Assembly (NCBI RefSeq): GCF_015352455.1
Contig: NZ_JADKPN010000011.1
Coordinates: 1 to 64,000, forward strand
Reading direction: 5' to 3'
From: Nocardioides islandensis
GTDB taxonomy: Bacteria; Actinomycetota; Actinomycetes; Propionibacteriales; Nocardioidaceae
Length of the DNA: 64,000 nt
In this document: positions 60,157 through 64,000 of the stretch, piece after piece
How the letters are laid out: each line of letters starts with the position of its first letter
Position numbering within the stretch: position 1 is the first letter of the stretch
The notes under the pieces: generated by a model
Database searches by the model: none
What the model was told of the DNA's origin: nothing
Seen by the model: only the letters and a program-made list of their open reading frames with translations
Made by a program: the position numbers and the translations under genes

Positions 60157-61497
60157 TCAGGCGGGCTGCTCGCCGAACCCGAGGGGCTCGCGGGTGACGC
60201 GGTACGTCGCCCAGTGCATCTCGGTGACGACCCCGGAGTCGTCGCGGGCCACCCGCAGCAGCTCGCCGCGCTCACGCCCGCTGACGGTCCGGTAGCGGTC
60301 CGGCCCCTCGGCCGCGAAGACCGACGGCTTGCGTCCCGGCTGGTTGTCGGCGGAGGCCTCGAGACGACCCTCGCGCACCGCGAACGTGAAGGGCTGTCCC
60401 TCGGAGTACCAGCGGCCGATGACGGCGGCCAGGTCGGCAGGTACCTCGGTGCCGGGCTGCCACGGGGCGTCGTCGGTCGGGACGTCGTCCACCACGCGGC
60501 TCGCCAGCTCGATCGCGAACGCCGTCGGGTCGGGCGAGCCGGTGTTGTTCATCAGCACGATGCCGCCGGTGCCGCTCTCGCGGTGGGTGTGCACGCCGGT
60601 GATGTGGCCGGGCATGCCGCCGTCGTGGCCGACCCAGGAACGGTCGCCCGCGCGGACCACGAAGAGCCCGAGCCCCATGCCGGCGTTCCAGCGGTCGGGG
60701 TCCATCAGGACCTGCGGCTGGGTCATCTCCTCGACCGTGTCGGGGGAGAGGACCGCAGGGTCGGGATCGGCGAGGAACGCCGACCAGCGAGCCAGGTCCC
60801 GTGCGGTCGAGGCGAGCCCGCCGCACGGCGTCATCGCGCGCGTCTGCACGAGCGGCTCGGGGCGGGGTACGTCGTGGAACGGCGGCACGAAGTAGCCCTG
60901 GGCCTGCGGCCCGCCGTCGAAGCCGACCGTCGTGCGGGTCAGCCCGAGCGGGTCGAGCAGCCGCGACCGCAGCGACTCCTCCCACGCGCGGCCGTCGAGG
61001 GTGGCGACGAGCCGGCCGAGCACGGCGTACACGATGTTGGAGTAGTGCCAGCGGTCGTGCGGCCGGCCGACCCGCTCGATGGCGGCGAAGTTCTTCAGCA
61101 GCTCGTCCTCGTCGGGCTGGACGAGGGTGTCCCAGACGTCGCCGACCGGCTCGCGCTGGAGCCCGGAGACGTGCGCGAGGCCCTGGCGGAGCGTCGTCGG
61201 GTGGCTGACGTCGGGCAGGTGGTCCCCGATCCGGTCGTCGAGGCCGAGCCGTCCCTCGTCGCGCAGCTGCATCACCATCGCGGCGGTGAACGTCTTGGTG
61301 ATGGAGGCGATCAGGAACTGGTCGTCCGGCCCCGGCGCCCGGTCGGTGCCGACCTCGGCGGTGCCGATGCCCTCCCACCACAGCAGCTCGCCGCCGCGCG
61401 CCACCGCGGCCAGGAGGCCCGGCACCCGGCCCTCGCGCTGGCGGGCCAACGCGGTCGCGTGCAGGAACCGGGTGGTCTCGTCGGGCAGCCGAGTCAT
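60157..61497 (-). CDS. serine hydrolase, class C beta-lactamase/D-aminopeptidase fold
   Basis: 446 residues. The catalytic S-x-x-K is S65-I-T-K68 in FLIASITKTF. The Y-x-N motif is YSNIVYAVLGRLV near 152, and the third conserved element is VGHDGGMPGHITGVHTH near 287 (H-x-G). The last 100 residues form an extra beta domain (VIGRWYSEGQPFTFAVREGRL). There is no signal peptide, so it is probably cytoplasmic; ester or peptide hydrolysis is likely, not antibiotic resistance. The ATG start has TAGCGT six bases upstream. Confidence 0.87.
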   Translation of the reverse strand: MTRLPDETTRFLHATALARQREGRVPGLLAAVARGGELLWWEGIGTAEVGTDRAPGPDDQFLIASITKTFTAAMVMQLRDEGRLGLDDRIGDHLPDVSHPTTLRQGLAHVSGLQREPVGDVWDTLVQPDEDELLKNFAAIERVGRPHDRWHYSNIVYAVLGRLVATLDGRAWEESLRSRLLDPLGLTRTTVGFDGGPQAQGYFVPPFHDVPRPEPLVQTRAMTPCGGLASTARDLARWSAFLADPDPAVLSPDTVEEMTQPQVLMDPDRWNAGMGLGLFVVRAGDRSWVGHDGGMPGHITGVHTHRESGTGGIVLMNNTGSPDPTAFAIELASRVVDDVPTDDAPWQPGTEVPADLAAVIGRWYSEGQPFTFAVREGRLEASADNQPGRKPSVFAAEGPDRYRTVSGRERGELLRVARDDSGVVTEMHWATYRVTREPLGFGEQPA

Positions 61498-61503
61498 GCT
61501 CGG

Positions 61504-61509
61504 ACGCTA
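61504..61509 (-). promoter_or_regulatory. -10 element of the serine hydrolase gene
   Basis: TAGCGT on the minus strand ends six bases before the ATG at 61497; leaderless. Confidence 0.5.
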
Positions 61510-61522
61510 CCGCCGTGCGCGG

Positions 61523-62446
61523 TCAGGCGCCCGTGCGCCGCCGCCCGCGCAGCTCGCGCACCTTCGCGGTCGCCGCGGCCAGCCGCGCCTCGAGCTCGTA
61601 GATCCACGCGTCCGGGTCGTCCAGGTCGGCCAGCACCTGCTCGATCTCCGCCCGGACCCGTCGGGCGCCGTCGCTCGCCTGGTCCTCCGGGGCCCCCGAT
61701 CGGATCTGTGGACCGAGCGGCCAGCGGTGCAGCTCCGAGCTCAGGTTGGCCAGCGGCACCGACGCGACCCAGACGCCCGCCTCGGTCATCGCCACGTTGA
61801 AGGAGAGCTGGTCGCGGCGGGAGTACCTCAGGACGTGCTCCCACCACAGCGCCATCGCCGTCTCCGTGGTCTGGGTACGCCGCCGCGCCAGGAGGGCGGT
61901 CCAGTGCGGGTTCGCGTCGAGGGCGGCCGCCGCGGTCTGGACGTAGTGGGCCAGCTGCTCGAAGACCCGCAGGTGGTCGTCCTTGCCGAGGTCGATGCAG
62001 GCCTGCGCCTCCGCCAGCACGCTGGGGTAGAAGGTGTGCAGCGGCGCCGCGACGTGCGCGTCGGCCAGCCACTCCCCGACGAAGGTCTCGGGCGCCGCCA
62101 GCAGCTCGAGCCCCGGGTCGACCCAGAGCGTCCGGTCGTACCCCGCCAGCGCGGGGTGGCCGACGATCTTCAGGTACCGCTCGCTGCGCACCGCGTCGCC
62201 CGGGAGGCGCGGGCGCACCAGCACGACCTCCCACGTGTCGCTGCGCAGGCCGGGGTCGTCGGTGAAGCACAGGAAGTCGGCCGCCGACTCGCGCGCGACG
62301 GGCACCTCGGGAAGTGCGCGGCCCGGACCCAGCACGGAGGTGTAGACGACCAGCCGCGAGGCGTGCCGCCCCGCTGGCGAGGCCGAGTGCCGGCCTGCCA
62401 CCTGGCCAGTGACCTGGCCGTCCCCCGGCTGTCCCCCCTGGGACAT
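61523..62446 (-). CDS. glycosyltransferase-like protein (DUF616/TOD1-type)
   Basis: 307 residues from the ATG at 62446, with AGGAGA seven bases upstream. LVVYTSVLGPGRALPEVP near 31, DFLCFTDDPGL near 56, and RYLKIVGHPALAGYDRTLWVDPGLELL near 88-115 follow the DUF616 pattern, where the D-x-G/D near the end of the third strand would bind a nucleotide-sugar. ARRRTQTTETAMALWWEHVLRYSRRDQLSFNVAM near 200 fits the same domain. The last 35 residues are a coiled-coil-like helix with a basic end. It is probably a sugar transferase for a surface glycan; the acceptor is unknown. No other glycan gene is adjacent. Confidence 0.65.
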   Translation of the reverse strand: MSQGGQPGDGQVTGQVAGRHSASPAGRHASRLVVYTSVLGPGRALPEVPVARESAADFLCFTDDPGLRSDTWEVVLVRPRLPGDAVRSERYLKIVGHPALAGYDRTLWVDPGLELLAAPETFVGEWLADAHVAAPLHTFYPSVLAEAQACIDLGKDDHLRVFEQLAHYVQTAAAALDANPHWTALLARRRTQTTETAMALWWEHVLRYSRRDQLSFNVAMTEAGVWVASVPLANLSSELHRWPLGPQIRSGAPEDQASDGARRVRAEIEQVLADLDDPDAWIYELEARLAAATAKVRELRGRRRTGA

Positions 62447-62539
62447 GGGCGTCTCCTGTGCGAACGTCGGGTGAGCGCCCGAGCCGCGGCGGCCCCCCAC
62501 GGTCCGCCACCCGCAACCTAGCCCGGAAACGCCCGGCGG

Positions 62540-63049
62540 TCAGCGCGACACGGGGCGTGTCGCGGCCGGTTCCTCAAGCGCCTGGCGGTGGGCGATCCAC
62601 CGCTGGGCCAGACCGTCCATCTCGGCGTCCACGAACAGCAGGAACTCCCGCATCAGCCACAGCCGGTGCCGGGCCGGCGCGTCCTCGGTCAACCCGTCGA
62701 GAGCGGTGGCGAGGGCCGTCATCATCGGCGCGTACGTCTGGTCCTTGCGCATCATCGCGCCGAGCCAGGCGTCGTCGTCCACGACGTACACGTCCTTGCG
62801 CGAGCCTCGCTCGCGCTCGCGGTGCAGGAAGCCGATCTGGCCCAGGAAGTTCACGGCGCCGGAGACCGCGGCGGGGCTGACCCCGAGAGTCTCGGCCAGC
62901 TCGGCCGCCGTCATCCGGCCGTCGTCGTCGACCACCAGGGCCGAGAACACCCGCGACGGGAGCCGGGGGAGACCGGCGTCGGTGAGGGCGCCGCCCATCC
63001 GCTCGACGAACCGGTCGGCGACCGTCCGGTCGTGCGACGCGGGAGACAT
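62540..63049 (-). CDS. GbsR/MarR-family transcriptional repressor
   Basis: 169 residues. The winged helix is LPRLPSRVFSALVVDDDGRMTAAELAETLGVSPAAVSGAVNFLGQIGFLHRERERGSRKDVYVV (about 27-92), the GbsR type with the conserved V-S-P-A-A-V-S-G-A. The C-terminal part forms dimer helices (RLWLMREFLLFVDAEMDGLAQRW). The ATG is set by TACACT six bases upstream. A perfect 7-6-7 palindrome lies just above that promoter and is shared with the divergent ABC gene, so it should repress both. Confidence 0.88.
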   Translation of the reverse strand: MSPASHDRTVADRFVERMGGALTDAGLPRLPSRVFSALVVDDDGRMTAAELAETLGVSPAAVSGAVNFLGQIGFLHRERERGSRKDVYVVDDDAWLGAMMRKDQTYAPMMTALATALDGLTEDAPARHRLWLMREFLLFVDAEMDGLAQRWIAHRQALEEPAATRPVSR

Positions 63050-63055
63050 GGTCGA

Positions 63056-63061
63056 AGTGTA
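63056..63061 (-). promoter_or_regulatory. -10 element of the GbsR/MarR gene
   Basis: TACACT on the minus strand ends six bases before the ATG at 63049. Confidence 0.55.
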
Positions 63062-63065
63062 ACAA

Positions 63066-63085
63066 CATTCAGGAAATACTGAATG
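63066..63085. promoter_or_regulatory. palindromic operator between the GbsR/MarR and ABC genes
   Basis: CATTCAG (63066-63072) and CTGAATG (63079-63085) are perfect arms around the 6-base spacer GAAATA. It lies four bases upstream of the -10 of the repressor gene and 18 bases before the ABC GTG. One bound dimer could block both transcripts. Confidence 0.7.
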
Positions 63086-63103
63086 CTGTGTATCGTGAGG
63101 GTC

Positions 63104-64000
63104 GTGACCGATCCCGTCGTCCACATCGAGCAGCTGGTCAAGACCTTCGGCGCCACCCGGGCCCTGGACGGGCTCGACCTCACCGTCGCGGTCGGCGAGG
63201 TGCACGGCTTCCTCGGCCCGAACGGCGCCGGGAAGTCGACCACCATCCGCGCGCTGCTGGGCCTGCTGCGCACCGACTCCGGCGCGCTCTCGGCGTTCGG
63301 GATGGACCCGTGGGCCGACAGCGTCGCCATCCACCGGCGGCTGGCGTACGTGCCCGGTGACGTGAACCTGTGGCCGAACCTCTCCGGCGGCGAGACCATC
63401 GACATGCTGCTGCGGATGCGCGGGATCGAGCCCGCCGGCACCCGCCGCGCCGAGCTGCTGGAGCGCTTCGACCTCGACCCGACCAAGCGCGGCCGGGCCT
63501 ACTCCAAGGGCAACCGGCAGAAGGTCGCTCTCGTCGCCGCCCTCGCCGCGGACGTCGACCTGCTCGTGCTCGACGAGCCGACCTCCGGCCTCGACCCGTT
63601 GATGGAGCAGGTGTTCGCCGACACCCTGGCCGAGCGGGTGGCGGCCGGCACCACCGTGCTGCTGTCCAGCCACATCCTCAGCGAGGTCGAGCGGCTGGCC
63701 GACCGCGTCACCATCATCCGCGCCGGCCGGGCGGTGGAGAGCGGCACGCTGGCCGACCTGCGGCACCTGCGCCGCAGCCGGGTGGTCGCCGAGGTCGTCG
63801 GTGAGGTCCCCGGCCTGGCGCGCCTGCACGGGGTGAGCGACGTGCACGTGGACGGCCGGACCGTCAGCTGCTCGGTCGAGCCCGACGCGATGACCGACGT
63901 GCTCGGCGCACTCACCGCCGCCGGGGTGCGCTCGCTGACCAGCGCCCCGCCGACCCTCGAGGAGCTGTTCCTGGAGGCCTACCGCCCTGCGGCGGTGCCG
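63104..64000 (+). CDS. ABC transporter ATP-binding protein (cut off by the window end)
   Basis: 299 codons are visible and the frame is still open at 64000. Walker A GPNGAGKSTTIRALLGL is near 38, Q-loop LAYVPGDVNLWPNLSGGETIDM near 83, signature YSKGNRQKVALVAALAADVD near 131, Walker B LLVLDEPTSGLDPLMEQ near 152, and switch LLSSHILSEVERLADRV near 187. The C-terminal extra part (VVAEVVGEVPGLARLHGVSDVHVDG) is as in multidrug ABC-2 exporters. The start could also be the in-frame GTG at 63095; the ATG at 63083 lies inside the operator and is unlikely. A permease is expected just downstream. Confidence 0.88.
   Translation, partial: MTDPVVHIEQLVKTFGATRALDGLDLTVAVGEVHGFLGPNGAGKSTTIRALLGLLRTDSGALSAFGMDPWADSVAIHRRLAYVPGDVNLWPNLSGGETIDMLLRMRGIEPAGTRRAELLERFDLDPTKRGRAYSKGNRQKVALVAALAADVDLLVLDEPTSGLDPLMEQVFADTLAERVAAGTTVLLSSHILSEVERLADRVTIIRAGRAVESGTLADLRHLRRSRVVAEVVGEVPGLARLHGVSDVHVDGRTVSCSVEPDAMTDVLGALTAAGVRSLTSAPPTLEELFLEAYRPAAVP

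Noticed and set aside
60157..61497. Antibiotic-resistance beta-lactamase
   Set aside because: No signal peptide, an extra C-terminal domain, and the S-x-x-K/Y-x-N set is shared by many esterases and peptidases.

Overview
The window is about 70% GC, uses GTG starts freely and packs its genes tightly, with many 1-4 base start/stop overlaps. It carries RbpA, WhiA, OpcA, a KstR-type TetR regulator and a mycothiol-dependent-type enzyme, and keeps the order uvrA..uvrC-rapZ-yvcK-whiA-gap-pgk-tpiA-secG..pgl-opcA-zwf..tal-tkt-ctaB..ctaA..sufR-sufB-sufD-sufC-sufS-sufU. That is the chromosomal backbone of an actinobacterium; by overall look I would guess Nocardioides or a close relative (inference, not tested). 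I see no rRNA, tRNA, CRISPR array, phage or insertion sequence.

Layout. 0.2-5.4 kb: stress and envelope genes (hemerythrin, a degenerate ion channel, two Mce-associated-like proteins, ferredoxin reductase) ending in a kstR-like repressor. 5.4-9.0 kb: a glycosyltransferase, a methyltransferase and an alpha/alpha-toroid protein run divergently from that repressor across a near-consensus KstR box, with a second methyltransferase converging on them; this is the least explained cluster. 9.1-10 kb: a small membrane protein plus winged-helix regulator behind a perfect palindrome. 10-17.6 kb (minus strand): amylosucrase, a membrane protein with LemA, an oxidoreductase and a large secreted M36 protease. 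17.6-32.3 kb: an orphan LuxR regulator, then DNA repair (uvrA, uvrC), the rapZ-yvcK-whiA regulators, the lower glycolysis genes gap-pgk-tpiA, secG and rbpA. 32.3-41 kb (minus strand): the pentose phosphate operon tkt-tal-pgi-zwf-opcA-pgl. 41-45.6 kb: heme O and heme A synthesis (ctaB, ctaA) with an ABC-2 exporter. 45.6-51 kb: a flavin monooxygenase-like protein, a solitary CoxL-type molybdenum hydroxylase and a DrrAB-type exporter. 51-57.7 kb: an eight-gene sufR-led iron-sulfur assembly operon that includes a small Rieske ferredoxin. 57.7-64 kb: a HAD phosphatase, a lipoprotein, a VLRF1-type ribosome-rescue factor, a serine hydrolase, a glycosyltransferase-like protein, and a GbsR/MarR repressor divergent from an ABC ATPase cut off by the window end.

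How it fits together. The middle 20 kb links central carbon flow: glycolysis and the oxidative and non-oxidative pentose phosphate branches lie back to back, next to rapZ and yvcK, which in other bacteria tune cell-wall precursor supply. The heme-copper oxidase cofactor genes and the Suf system supply heme A and Fe-S clusters for respiration.

Beyond genes, three sequence patterns stand out. First, about fifteen start codons have a TAnnnT (or CAnnnT) -10 element ending 5-8 bases upstream, so leaderless transcription appears to be a dominant mode here. Second, hairpin-forming repeats (4.6, 10.0, 15.7, 23.4 and 43.1 kb) sit at operon borders and in two cases supply the end of a coding sequence. 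Third, the gap leader contains two near-identical 25-base hairpin repeats plus a competing pairing, which looks like an RNA switch.
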